DNA from: JAFDWI01 sp963764215
Lineage (GTDB): Bacteria; Actinomycetota; Acidimicrobiia; Acidimicrobiales; Iamiaceae
Direction of reading: 5' to 3'
Length of the DNA: 64,000 nt
Assembly: GCA_963764215.1 (NCBI GenBank)
Contig: CAVXRS010000008.1
Location: 1 to 64,000, forward strand
In this document: positions 53,860-63,127 of the stretch, piece by piece
Position numbering within the stretch: position 1 is the stretch's first letter
Layout: the number at the start of each line of letters is the position of its first letter
Notes under the pieces: generated by a model
The model's input: only the letters and a program-made list of their open reading frames with translations
What the model was told of the DNA's origin: nothing
The model's database searches: none
Program-made: the position numbers and the translations under genes

Positions 53860-55065
53860 TCAGGACGAACAGGCGCTGCCGGTTGCGTTCCCGGTCGCGT
53901 TGATCCCGGTGGCCACCTCGGACACGGTCACGTTCAGTGCCTTGGTCGGACCCCACAGGCTCAGCTTCTTGGTCTGACCGGACGGACCGGTCCAGTTGCC
54001 GATGGTGCGTCCGGCGTCGTCGGTCACCACGACGTGGGCGGGTGACGGCGAGAACACGACCGTCACGTTCACGCTGGTGCAGAAGGGTTGACTGCCCGAG
54101 GAGATCGTGAACTTCTGGCTGATCTCCTGGGCGCCGGTCGCCGGTGGCACGATCTGCCCTGGTGTCGGGGGAGGAGCATTGGTCGACGGTGGGGCGGTCG
54201 GGGGCGCCGTGGTCGGGGCGACGGTCGTCGACGTGGTCGTCGTCGAGGTGGTGGTCGACGTGGTCGGCGCCGTGGTGGTGGCTGCCGCGGTCGTGGTGAC
54301 CCGGCCGCCGCTGGCGGTGAGCCCCTGATCCGACGAACCTCTGCTCAACCCGATGGCGAGCGCGATCACCGCACCGATCACGACGAGGGCGATGGCGCCG
54401 ACGATCAGCCTCGTGACGATGCGGCGCCGGTCGGGTTCGGCGGTGGCCGTCGCGTCCTCGCCGAGCTCGGGCGGGGGAGCGTCCTCCACCGGTGTGGGCT
54501 TCTCGCCCGGTGCCTGGGTGATGGGCCGGGCCTCGGTGACCCGCGCGTCGGCGATCTCCGCGGCGATCCGGGCATCGGGCGGGCGTCCCGCACGGGCCGC
54601 GGCCGCGGCGTGGGCGACATCGGGATCAGGGTTGTCGACGAGCCGCTCGAGCACCTCCGCGCCGACGGCAGGATTGGACGCGACGATGGCCAGGGTCAGC
54701 GGGTCGTTCGTGCTGCACAACTCCCAGGCGTGCTCGGCGCCCGCCGGGGTCGTCGCCAGTGCCCGCCACACCTCGGGCGCCGGTTCCCGGTCCGGATCGG
54801 CGAGACGGGCGATCGTTCCGGCGTCCAGGTCACCCCGGGTGGCGACCTGGGCGCGGACCTGGGGATCGGGGTCATCGACAAGTCGCTGGACCACACCGGC
54901 AGGGAGCTGTTCGACGACGGCAAGTGCGCGTCGCCGACGTGGATCGGCCTCCTCGAGCAGTTCGGTGAGACACGATCCACAGATCGGCAGTGCTCCGGTG
55001 GTGACGTTCTCGCAGCGAAGATCGTCGTGACGCACCGCGCACCGCGGCCCGTCGGTCATGGTCAT
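53860..55065 (-). CDS. LRV-type repeat protein with cysteine cluster, TM helix and Thr-rich stalk
   Basis: A 401-residue protein. Four cysteines lie in the first 32 residues (C9, C18, C29, C32), then helical repeats such as VVQRLVDDPDPQVRAQVATRG and VLERLVDNPDPDVAHAAAAA, like leucine-rich-variant (LRV) repeats, which in Azotobacter carry an N-terminal iron-sulfur cluster. A membrane helix (LIVGAIALVVIGAVIALAIG) divides this cytoplasmic part from a Thr-rich stalk and an extracellular beta domain (FTISSGSQPFCTSVNVTVVF) with two cysteines. It could be a membrane-spanning sensor or scaffold (inference). The gene precedes, on the opposite strand order, the LPXTG gene by 54 bases. Confidence 0.75.
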   Translation of the reverse strand: MTMTDGPRCAVRHDDLRCENVTTGALPICGSCLTELLEEADPRRRRALAVVEQLPAGVVQRLVDDPDPQVRAQVATRGDLDAGTIARLADPDREPAPEVWRALATTPAGAEHAWELCSTNDPLTLAIVASNPAVGAEVLERLVDNPDPDVAHAAAAARAGRPPDARIAAEIADARVTEARPITQAPGEKPTPVEDAPPPELGEDATATAEPDRRRIVTRLIVGAIALVVIGAVIALAIGLSRGSSDQGLTASGGRVTTTAAATTTAPTTSTTTSTTTTSTTVAPTTAPPTAPPSTNAPPPTPGQIVPPATGAQEISQKFTISSGSQPFCTSVNVTVVFSPSPAHVVVTDDAGRTIGNWTGPSGQTKKLSLWGPTKALNVTVSEVATGINATGNATGSACSS

Positions 55066-55119
55066 GGTTGCGCCCCGGGGGTGCTGGCCGCCCGCATGGG
55101 CGACCAGCGTATTCCAGGT

Positions 55120-56909
55120 TCAGATCTCGCGACGACGTCGGCGTTCACCTTCGGCCAGCAGAGCCGCTCCCCCCAGGCAGAGCAGGCCCGCGGCAACGGT
55201 GAGATAACCCAGCGCGGCGCCGGTCCTGGGAAGGCTCGGCCCCGAGGGCGTGCCGCCTTGACCGTGAACCGGCGGGGGCGGAGGTGGCGTCGTGCTCGAC
55301 GGCGGGACCGTGGTGGTCGGGGGAGGCGGAACGGTCGTGGACGGCGGTGGAGTGGTGGTCGACGTGGTGGTCGGCGGCACCGTTGACGTCGGGGGGACGG
55401 TCGTCGAGGTCGTCGTCCGTCGGTGGACGGCGCACGTCGGCAAAGGTCAGCTCTTTCGTCTGGTTCCAGGCGAGCGAGACGCGCTGGGAGGGGGAGTCTG
55501 GGGGCAGATACCCCGGCGGTGGCGCGGTCTCGGTGACCTCGTAGTCGCCCGCGGCGAGTCCGTCGATCGTCACCGGATGCGCGGCGCTGGTGACGGTGGC
55601 GACGGTCGTCTCGAAGGTTCCGTCGTGATCGTCGTCGCGGCGCACCATGAGGATCGCCCCGGCCACCGGCTCCCGGGTGTCGGCATCGACCTTGACCAGC
55701 GACAATGCGGCCGACTTGCGCACCGGATCGCGCAGCGTCACCGACGCGGTCTCCCCGGCGGCGACCGTCACCGGATGTGGGGTCGGGTCGACGACGATGC
55801 CGGGTGGGGCCGAGACCTCGGTGATCACATAGCTCCCGACGGGCAGGGCGAGCTTGTTGCTCGTGCCATCCGGACCGACCGCGCAACGTGCCGAGCGGGA
55901 CGGTTTCGCCCACGGCGGTGACCGAGAAGGTCACTCCCTCGGCGGACTGGTACGCCGGATTGGCGGTGGACTTGCGCACCTGGACGGCGCCGGTGGGCAG
56001 CTCCGCACTCGCCTCGGCCTGATACCGGGTGCCAGTCGGGGTGACGATCTGTTGCGGGATCGTGCCGCCCGGGTAGTCCGGGCCCTTCCAGACGCGGTAG
56101 GAGCCGGGGGCGTCGATGACGGCACGCAGCGAGATCGGCGCGAAGCGGTCCACCTGGGTCCAGGTCGTGTGGATCTGTCCGGACGCGTCGGTCACCATCG
56201 TGCGGGGCTGTGCCGAACGATCGGTCACGTTCAAGGGGGTCAGGTCCACCGACCCGCCCACGATGGGTTGTCCGTTCGACGTCGTGACGGTCGTGACCGC
56301 CTCCCAGTCCAGATCCCCGGTGTGGGTCAGGGTCGTCGTGACGTGCCAGGGATTCACCGCCGGATCGGACACCCAGAACAACCGGTCGCGGGAGATCTCG
56401 AAGATCCTGACCGCGGCCGCGTACACGTGCGGATCGGACACCGCGATCGTGGGCACGTCCAGCGACGCCCGTTGGTCACCCGAAAGGCCGTGGACCACCA
56501 CGGCGAGGCCCGCGGCCGTGGTCGGGTCGTCGGTGTGCGCGTACGCCCACAGGGCGTAGGCCAGCGCCTCGCGTGAGCGCTCGGGCACGCCCCTCGCCGC
56601 GGGGAGGTCGCCGGCGGGTTCGTTGCCCTGCGCGCGTGGATAGCCCCGGGCGGTCTGGATGCAGTAGGCGACGCCGGCGTTGGTGACGTACCCACCGAGC
56701 CACGGGTGGGTGAACCCGTCGGTGGCGATGTCGGGCAGGCCCACGCCGAAGCCCGCATCGGCATCGGCCGGTCGGGTCGTGGTGACCAGCACGCCGGCCA
56801 CCAGCGTGCAACAGACGGTGACGGCGATGACGAACCGTGCGCATCGGGAGGCGCGGCGCGTGGGGCCGCCGGGGTGAAGGGTGCTGGGGTGGTGCGGTGC
56901 TGTGGCCAT
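55120..56909 (-). CDS. LPXTG-anchored surface protein with SpaA-like domains (two frameshifts)
   Basis: Signal peptide (RFVIAVTVCCTLVAGVLVTT), then a domain with AYCIQTARGYPRAQG that recalls thioester-containing Cys adhesins. Next are SpaA/CnaB-like modules (LSLVKVDADTREPVAGAI to YEVTETAPPPGYLPP, which holds the Lys and Glu of an isopeptide bond). A Thr/Pro-rich stalk leads to a sorting signal LPRTG, a helix (ALGYLTVAAGLLCLGGAALL) and an Arg-rich tail. Frames change near 55870-55885 and near 55410-55430. About 596 residues if repaired. Sortase should attach it to the wall; no sortase is in the window. Confidence 0.82.
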
Positions 56910-57073
56910 GGACGGCCCTCCTCGTCGGGTGCGGTCGCAGAGGAGCGTTTGCTCTGCCCCGGCCCGATACCCGAACTGGTCCGATTCCAAACGTCCGATT
57001 CGCCGCACCCGATGAGACCGTGCCCCGGTAGCGTCGGTGACGCGACGAGATCCCTGCCCACGGAGGTGGTGTC

Positions 57074-57340
57074 GTGTCCCTGTTGGCCTATGCGATCGCC
57101 CTTGCCTTCGAAGGTCTGATCCTCGGCGCGGTCGGCCGGTTGCTGGTGCCCGGGCGCCAGCCGATGGGGTGCCTGGCGACGATCCTGTGCGGGCTCGGGG
57201 GCGTGTTGATCGGCGGCGTGGTCGGACGGTTGCTCTTCGGTGAGAACTATGCGCCCGGGTTCATCATGGGCGCCATCTGCTCGGCGCTGTTGATCTGGGG
57301 TATCTACGGCACCAACAGGCGGCGCCGCCGTCAGGTCTGA
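57074..57340 (+). CDS. GlsB/YeaQ/YmgE family membrane protein
   Basis: An 88-residue protein with three membrane helices and the family features GRLLVPGRQPMGCLATILCG and GGVVGRLLFG, the transglycosylase-associated (Pfam Transgly_assoc) family. Members are stress-linked, with unclear role. GTG 57074 has CGGAGG upstream. It overlaps the convergent P-loop kinase gene by 10 bases. Confidence 0.87.
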   Translation: MSLLAYAIALAFEGLILGAVGRLLVPGRQPMGCLATILCGLGGVLIGGVVGRLLFGENYAPGFIMGAICSALLIWGIYGTNRRRRRQV

Positions 57341-57798
57341 GCGACCGTGGCGAGGTAGCGCTCGACCTGGCCGGGCGAATGCAGGGTGACGAGCTCCGCA
57401 TCGGGAGCGAGCACCGTCGCGAGCGCCACGGCCCGGCCGCGCCAACGCAGCCGCCAGGTGAGCACCCACCACCAGAAGTCGCGGCCCTCCGAGCCGCGAC
57501 GCCGTGCCCGGCGGGCACACCGGAGAAGCGAGAGATCGAGGATGATCACGGTGTCGGCGCGCTCCAGCCGGGCCCCCGGCGCGTCGTAGGGACCGAGGTC
57601 ACCGTCCATGATCCACGCGTCGCCCGCGGCGAGGCGTTGTTGGATTGCGGTCCATTCCTCGGGTGCCGTCGGCTCGCGGTCGGCATCCCAGAACTCGGTG
57701 TCCAGCTCGACGACGGGCAGACCGGTGCGTTCGGCGAGGTCGTGCGCCAGGGTCGTCTTGCCCGCGGCCCCCCGACCGAGGATCACGACCCGTTGCAC
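57331..57798 (-). CDS. Adenylate-kinase-like P-loop protein
   Basis: A 155-residue P-loop protein. Walker A GRGAAGKTTLAHDL, then VVELDTEFWD, WIMDGDLGPYD and VIILDLSLLRCARRARRR follow the order of the FlaR/topology-modulation and adenylate-kinase-like families. The lid-like segment has WWWVLTWRLRWRGRA. The phosphate acceptor is unknown. It is co-directional with leuA, whose stop lies 36 bases from its ATG. Confidence 0.82.
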   Translation of the reverse strand: MQRVVILGRGAAGKTTLAHDLAERTGLPVVELDTEFWDADREPTAPEEWTAIQQRLAAGDAWIMDGDLGPYDAPGARLERADTVIILDLSLLRCARRARRRGSEGRDFWWWVLTWRLRWRGRAVALATVLAPDAELVTLHSPGQVERYLATVAQT

Positions 57799-57834
57799 GG
57801 CCGCGCACCGTAGCCCAGGCTCGGCCCCCGACCC

Positions 57835-59547
57835 TCAGGTGGCGCGACGGGAACGTTCCGCGGCGCTCAGTACGGCCTGGAGCGACGCGGTGGAGATGTT
57901 CGGGTTGACCCCCAGACCCCAGCGGGTGATGCCGTCGGTGTCCTCGGTCTCCACGTAGGCGACCGCGGTGGCGTCCGAGCCGGTACCCATGGCGTGTTCG
58001 GAGTAGTCCACGACGTCGATCTGCAGACCGGCGCCGGTCGCGAGCGCGTCGACGAACGCGGCGATCGGGCCGTTCCCCTCGCCGGTGACCGTTGTCGGCT
58101 CGCCGTCGATCAGCAGGTGCGCGGTGATCGAGGTGACGTCGTCGGCGTTGGTGGTCTCGTGGCTGCGCAGCACGAGCGACGGATCGGGGGGCAGGTAGAT
58201 CTCGTTGAACTTCTCCCACAGCGCGGCCGGGGAGATCTCCACGCCGGTGTCCTCGGCGATCGTCTGGATCGTCTTGGAGAACTCGATCTGCATGCGGCGC
58301 GGCAACGAGAAGCCGTGTTCGGTCTCCATGATGTAGGCGACGCCGCCTTTGCCCGACTGGCTGTTCACGCGGATCACGGCCTGGTAGTCGCGTCCGACGT
58401 GCGCCGGGTCGATCGGCAGGTACGGCACCTCCCAGTACGTCGTAGTCGCGGCCGTGCCGGCCGCCTCGGCCTCGGCATACAGGGCGGCGAACCCCTTCTT
58501 GATGGCGTCCTGATGCGATCCCGAGAACGCCGTGTAGACCAGGTCGCCACCGTACGGGTGCCGTTCGTGCACGGGCAGCCGGTTGCAGTACTCCACGGTG
58601 CGGCGGACCGCGTCGATGTCGGAGATGTCCACGCCCGGGTCGATGCCCTGGCTGAACAGGTTCAGCGCCAGGGTCACCAGGTCGACGTTGCCGGTGCGCT
58701 CGCCATTGCCGAACAGGCATCCCTCGACCCGGTCGGCGCCCGCGAGCACGCCCAACTCGGCTGCGGCGACCGCGCAGCCACGGTCGTTGTGGGGGTGCAG
58801 CGACAGGGTGATCGCCTCACGGTTGCGCACGTGGCGCAGGAACCACTCGATCGTGTCGGCGTACAGGTTCGGCGTGTACATCTCCACGGTGGCGGGCAGG
58901 TTCATGGTCAACTTGCGCGCCGGGGTGGGTTCGATCACCTCGGCCACCGCGTCGCAGATCTCCACCGCGTACTCGACCTCGGTGCCGGTGTAGGACTCGG
59001 GTGAGTACTCGTAGCGCACCGCCGTCTCGGGGATGGTCTCCTCGAGCTTGCGGCACAGCTTGGCGGCATTCACCGCGATCTCGGTGATCCCGGCCTTGTC
59101 GAGCCCGAACACGACCTTGCGTTGCAAGGTCGAGGTGGAGTTGTAGAAGTGCACGATCGCATGGTGTGCGCCGGCGATCGCCTCGTAGGTGCGGGCGATC
59201 AGGTCCTCGCGACACTGGGTCAGCACCTGGATCGTGACGTTCTCGGGAACCAGGTCCTCTTCGATGAGCTGGCGCACGAAGTCGAAGTCGGTCTGGCTGG
59301 CCGACGGGAACCCCACCTCGATCTCGGTGTAACCCATCGAAACCAACAGATTGAACATCCGGAGCTTGCGGTCGGGGCCCATCGGGTCGATGAGTGCCTG
59401 GTTGCCGTCGCGCAGGTCGACCGCGCACCAGATGGGCGCGTGATCCTGGCGCTTGTCGGGCCACGTCCGGTCCGGCAGCTCGAGCGGCACGTACGGGCGG
59501 TACTTCTCGTAGGGCATCGTGCGGGGCTGCGCTGGTTTCGGAGACAT
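57835..59547 (-). CDS. leuA: 2-Isopropylmalate synthase
   Basis: A 570-residue enzyme that condenses acetyl-CoA with 2-oxoisovalerate, the first step of leucine synthesis. WCAVDLRDGNQALIDPM, SLHPHNDRGCAVAAAELG and LFGNGERTGNVDLV are the catalytic and metal-binding segments. The C-terminal LeuA regulatory domain (TSITAHLLIDGEPTTVTGEG to the end) gives leucine feedback. It belongs to the long actinobacterial/LeuA2 type. ATG 59547 is the start; the frame runs upstream over the attenuator but without similarity. Expression is probably controlled by the leader at 59633-59732. Confidence 0.97.
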   Translation of the reverse strand: MSPKPAQPRTMPYEKYRPYVPLELPDRTWPDKRQDHAPIWCAVDLRDGNQALIDPMGPDRKLRMFNLLVSMGYTEIEVGFPSASQTDFDFVRQLIEEDLVPENVTIQVLTQCREDLIARTYEAIAGAHHAIVHFYNSTSTLQRKVVFGLDKAGITEIAVNAAKLCRKLEETIPETAVRYEYSPESYTGTEVEYAVEICDAVAEVIEPTPARKLTMNLPATVEMYTPNLYADTIEWFLRHVRNREAITLSLHPHNDRGCAVAAAELGVLAGADRVEGCLFGNGERTGNVDLVTLALNLFSQGIDPGVDISDIDAVRRTVEYCNRLPVHERHPYGGDLVYTAFSGSHQDAIKKGFAALYAEAEAAGTAATTTYWEVPYLPIDPAHVGRDYQAVIRVNSQSGKGGVAYIMETEHGFSLPRRMQIEFSKTIQTIAEDTGVEISPAALWEKFNEIYLPPDPSLVLRSHETTNADDVTSITAHLLIDGEPTTVTGEGNGPIAAFVDALATGAGLQIDVVDYSEHAMGTGSDATAVAYVETEDTDGITRWGLGVNPNISTASLQAVLSAAERSRRAT

Positions 59548-59632
59548 TTCGGAACACTCGGTTCTGTGTCGATGGTCGGATGTCGAGGTGGTCGGTGGAT
59601 GAGGAAGGACACGACCGCACCGGAAAACGCAA

Positions 59633-59669
59633 GAAGCTCCCGGCCCGACTTCGCAGGCGCAGGAGCTTC
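59633..59669 (-). terminator. leuA attenuator terminator hairpin
   Basis: On the minus strand GAAGCTCC and GGAGCTTC form an 8-bp stem with a 21-base, partly structured loop, followed by TTGCGTTTT. It lies between the leader peptide and leuA, where an attenuator would be. The U-tract is weak. Confidence 0.6.
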
Positions 59670-59697
59670 GGCGAACACCGATATGGCGGTGTTCGCC
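59670..59697 (-). promoter_or_regulatory. leuA leader hairpin overlapping the leader-peptide stop
   Basis: An 11-bp perfect stem (GGCGAACACCG with CGGTGTTCGCC, 6-base loop) begins at the last base of the leader-peptide stop codon. A ribosome stalled at the Leu codons would leave it free, while one at the stop would cover it. It is either the antiterminator or a pause hairpin. Confidence 0.62.
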
Positions 59698-59732
59698 TAC
59701 ACGAGAAGCAGCAGGGTGGTCGCGGACTTCAT
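59697..59732 (-). CDS. leuA leader peptide (four consecutive Leu codons)
   Basis: An 11-residue open frame, MKSATTLLLLV, with CTG CTG CTT CTC before a Val codon and TAG. The run of four leucines immediately upstream of paired hairpins and of leuA is the classical sign of ribosome-mediated transcription attenuation: low charged tRNA-Leu stalls the ribosome and leads to leuA expression. Leucine attenuators are known in front of actinobacterial leuA. It is far too short for ordinary gene calling. Confidence 0.82.
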   Translation of the reverse strand: MKSATTLLLLV

Positions 59733-59942
59733 CACTGACCATCCTGCCGTGTGCGCGGCGGAATGTCAACGCGCGTTCGTGCGGATGCCCCGGATAATCG
59801 GCATGCGTGACGATGTCCGAGAGTTTCAGCGACCCCGAATCGGACGACGTCGGGTCAGCGTCACTGCCCGTTCAGCGTTCGCAGGTTCTCACCCCGACCG
59901 GTGGAACCCGCCGTCCGTCCCGGTGGTCGAGGTGACGCGCCT

Positions 59943-60368
59943 CTACATGTCCTCGATGATCCACCGGGCGTAGTGGCGGACGGCATGGCCGCCGTGCTGG
60001 TGGAACACGGTGGCCACCGCCCGTTTGGTTTCGTCGTCGACCGAGACACCGACCAACGCGTTGCCTTCGCCGAGCTCGCGCTCCACCTGATTCAGATGTT
60101 CGCCCTCGTAACCGATCAATTGGAAAAACCGTCGGATGCGCGCGGTGACCCCGTACTTGCTGCCCGACGGCGAGAGTTCCTCGACGCCTGTCTTCCCCCA
60201 GTAGATACTGATGGCCTCGGTGCCCACGTCCTGGGTCATCAGGTCGCTGATGATCAACGGCACGTTGACCGTAGGGTCGACGACGAAGCCGTAGACATGA
60301 TTGGTGGGGTAGCTGAGGAACCCATGCGGATTCACATTGACTGTCGGGTCCACGTCGTCGTCAGTCAT
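59943..60368 (-). CDS. Conserved-looking cytoplasmic protein of unknown function
   Basis: A 141-residue soluble protein without signal or membrane segments. It has NPHGFLSYPTNHVYGFVVDP, an alpha/beta pattern, and a C-terminal helix with HGGHAVRHYARWIIEDM. The His-rich end could bind metal or be a general stress-protein feature. I recognise no family. ATG 60368 is preferred to an upstream start that would add 14 unlike residues. Its neighbours are leuA upstream on the same strand far away and uspA on the other. Confidence 0.65.
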   Translation of the reverse strand: MTDDDVDPTVNVNPHGFLSYPTNHVYGFVVDPTVNVPLIISDLMTQDVGTEAISIYWGKTGVEELSPSGSKYGVTARIRRFFQLIGYEGEHLNQVERELGEGNALVGVSVDDETKRAVATVFHQHGGHAVRHYARWIIEDM

Positions 60369-60564
60369 GGTCTGGTATTCCTCCGTCTGGCGTTCGTCGG
60401 TTGCGAACACATCGCGTCACGCGTGGCTGCATCGTAGCTTGAGGCCGATTCGTTGTCGGCCGGTCCCCGCCACCAGATTTTCGTGTGCCCTAGTGTGCCT
60501 TTGTGCCCGGTGTGCGGGTGGCCCCACACCGTCTCCGACGGCACCGACCGAATGAGGAGTCCCC

Positions 60565-61404
60565 ATGACCAGGATCATCGTCGGAGTCGACGGCTCCGAG
60601 AACGGAACGGTGGCGTTGCGTTGGGCGGCCGATCGGGCTGCGCGGCACGGGGGTGAGGTCGTGGCGATCCTTGCTTGGAATTCGTACTACCAAGGCCACC
60701 GCGTCTCCCCCGAAGATGTTCCCTCGGACTTCGGCGACGAGGATGCCGTGCGCGTGCTCGATGAAGCGGTCGAGGCGGCCGGTGTCAATGGTGACATCGT
60801 GAAGCAGACACCCAAGGCCCCCGCCCCCGAAGCGCTCGTCGAGGCGACGGATCCCGATGACCTGATCGTGGTCGGCGCGCGAGGTTCCGGTGGTTTCGAG
60901 GGTCTGTTGCTCGGCTCGGTCAGCCAGTGGGTGCTCGAGCTTTCTCCATGTCCGGTGGTGGTCATTCACGGTGCGAGGACCGTGGCAACGGGCGGCGACG
61001 TGGTGGTCGGAGTCGATGGTTCGGAATGCTCGATGCGTGCGCTGCGGTGGGCTGCTTCGGAAGCGTCCGCGGCCGGTGTGGCGCTCCGCATCGTCCATGC
61101 CTGGCCGGAACGCGCGGCCGAGAGGGGGGTGGCGCCTCAGTCACTCGAGATTCTTCACGAGCGGGCAGCCGAGTTGGTCGCGAAGGTCGCCGAGGACCCG
61201 TCGCTCGACGGGCTCACGGTCGAGCGGGACGTCGTGTACGGCAGTCCGGCGAAAGCGCTGCTGGCCCACGACGCCGACGCTTCGTTGTTCGTGCTCGCCA
61301 GTCGCGGGCAACGCAAGGCCAAAGGGTTCCTGCTCGGTTCGACCAGTCGTCAGGTTGCCCAGCACGCCACTGCGCCGGTTGTGGTCGTACCCTGCGTCGA
61401 GTAG
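60565..61404 (+). CDS. Universal stress protein, tandem UspA domains
   Basis: A 279-residue protein with two UspA domains. Each has the nucleotide-binding pattern G-x2-G-x9-G-S/T: first GARGSGGFEGLLLGSVSQWV then SPCPVVVI, second SRGQRKAKGFLLGSTSRQV then TAPVVVV. ATP-binding tandem Usp proteins are common in actinobacteria and respond to dormancy or redox stress. It starts with TRIIVGVDGSENGTVALRWA. Upstream is ATGAGGAG-like context at 60552-60558. Confidence 0.95.
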   Translation: MTRIIVGVDGSENGTVALRWAADRAARHGGEVVAILAWNSYYQGHRVSPEDVPSDFGDEDAVRVLDEAVEAAGVNGDIVKQTPKAPAPEALVEATDPDDLIVVGARGSGGFEGLLLGSVSQWVLELSPCPVVVIHGARTVATGGDVVVGVDGSECSMRALRWAASEASAAGVALRIVHAWPERAAERGVAPQSLEILHERAAELVAKVAEDPSLDGLTVERDVVYGSPAKALLAHDADASLFVLASRGQRKAKGFLLGSTSRQVAQHATAPVVVVPCVE

Positions 61405-61498
61405 CGACCTCCTTCACGGTCGACCAACCGGGGTAGACCCACCGGGGTGAGCGGGCAGCCGACAACGGCGAACCCCTCGATGATCGTGGCCGGCTCGT

Positions 61499-61942
61499 TC
61501 AGGTCCGTGCTCTGGCCGATGGGACGTTCGCATCCACCCACTGTCGTATGGCTTGGGCACCCATCGCGCCCACCTGTCGAGCAACCTCGGAACCGTTGTC
61601 GAAGAGCACCATCGTCGGGATGCCCTGGACCCCGAGTCGGGCCGAGACCGCCGGGGCTTCGTCGACGTTCACCTTGACGACCCGCACCGATCCGGCCAGA
61701 TCGACAGCGAGCTGTTCGAGGATCGGGGTCACCGTGCGGCATGGTCCGCACCACGGGGCCCACAAATCGACCAGGACCGCAAGGGCCGAGGAGTCGATCA
61801 CGTGATCGAACTCGCCGGCGTCGACGTTCGCCACCCAGGGAAGATCGGTGTGGCACGCTGCGCATCGGGGACGACCGGATGCATCGTCGGCCACCCGATT
61901 GCGCGTGCCGCACGCGGGACACGAGATCACGGTGTTCGACAT
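61499..61942 (-). CDS. trxC: Thioredoxin with N-terminal zinc ribbon (TrxC-like)
   Basis: A 147-residue thioredoxin 2. An N-terminal zinc ribbon with CPACGTRNRV and CAACHTDLPW precedes the active site WAPWCGPCRTV and the cis-Pro loop GVQGIPTMVLFDNG. Zinc-ribbon thioredoxins are induced by oxidants in E. coli. ATG 61942 gives the ribbon; the frame upstream is unrelated. It is downstream of the GT4 gene on the same strand (122-base gap). Confidence 0.94.
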   Translation of the reverse strand: MSNTVISCPACGTRNRVADDASGRPRCAACHTDLPWVANVDAGEFDHVIDSSALAVLVDLWAPWCGPCRTVTPILEQLAVDLAGSVRVVKVNVDEAPAVSARLGVQGIPTMVLFDNGSEVARQVGAMGAQAIRQWVDANVPSARART

Positions 61943-62064
61943 GGAGGTCTCCTCGCTGTCGTCGGACCGGTTGTCGCGTGCGTCGGACTCGGTCCGTCGA
62001 CGCTGCGGTCGAGTTGTTGTTCCTCCAGTGTATGCCCGTCCGGACGGTTGCCGGACTGGTCGGT

Positions 62065-63127
62065 TCAGCCGGCCACCCGCTCGTAGAAGGCGACGATCCG
62101 GTCGCACATGTCCGCGACCGTCGGCCAGTCGTCGGCGAGATGCGGTCGGGTCTCGGGGTGCAGGCCCTGGCGGACGATCACCTCGGCGAGTCCTTCGATG
62201 TCTCCCCGCTCCACGAGGGAGTCGGGTGGGAGCAACTCGGGGTTGCCACCGACCGCGGTCGCCACCACGCCGCACTCGGACGCAAGGGCTTCGAGCAGCG
62301 TGTAGCTGCAGTTCTCGAAGACCGAGGGCATGGCCACCACGTCGAGGCGTTCGAGCATGTCCGGTGCGGGAACATAGCCCGGAAAGTCCACGACATCGTC
62401 GAGGCCCAACTGTCGGGTCCGGGCCATCAGGAACTCCTTGGAGACCCCTTCCCCGGCGAGGGTCAGGCGGGCTTCGGGATGGGCTTTCACGATGATGGCG
62501 AACGCGTCGATCAGCGCACCGAGATCCTTCTCGGGGGCAAGGCGGCACACCGCACCGATCCGCAGCCCCGGTGCCGCCGGACGGTCGGGATCCGGCAAAC
62601 GGTCCATGCCGTTGGGGATGACCTCGGAGGGCATCGACGCCCGTGGATGCCACTTGGTCCGCACCGCCTCGAGCGTGGCACGGGAGACGGCGATCATCCC
62701 GTCGACCCGGTACTGGCCGCGCGCGGTGCACTGCGGCCATCACCTGGGACATGACCTGGGATCCGTGGTGGACGACGTCGATGGTCGCGATGCCGTGTTC
62801 GGTCGCGATCAGGCGTGCGCCCCGACCGGGTCCGACGATGGCCGCGACCACATCGGCGTAGGCGAGATGGGTGTGGACGACCTCGGGTCGGATCTCCCGA
62901 ATCGCCCGGCGCAGCGTCGACACCGACGGCACGCGTCCGGACTCCCGGCCGAAAGGACCGGTGAAAACCTCGATACCGCGTGCTCGCGCCGCCTCCGCGA
63001 GCGGACCGGGGGCACAGAGCACCACGAGATCCCAACCGGGAAGCCCATTGCCGCCCGCGTCGAGCACGTGCCGGGCGACGCCCGCGAGGTTGGAGACCGG
63101 GATGGCCCAGAGTGCAGTCGGGTTCAC
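62065..63127 (-). CDS. GT4 family glycosyltransferase (frameshifted)
   Basis: About 354 residues. The N-terminal half has NPTALWAIPVSNLAGVARHV, PEVVHTHLAYADVVAAIVGP and LIATEHGIATIDVVHHGS. The frame breaks near 62717-62725. The C-terminal half then has VDGMIAVSRATLEAVRTKWH, RIGAVCRLAPEKDLGALIDA and the donor site with MPSVFENCSYTLLEALASEC (E-x7-E). It resembles glycogen-synthase/MshA-like GT-B enzymes; the acceptor is unknown. GTG 63127 overlaps the Rieske stop (GTGA), so they are co-translated. Confidence 0.87.
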
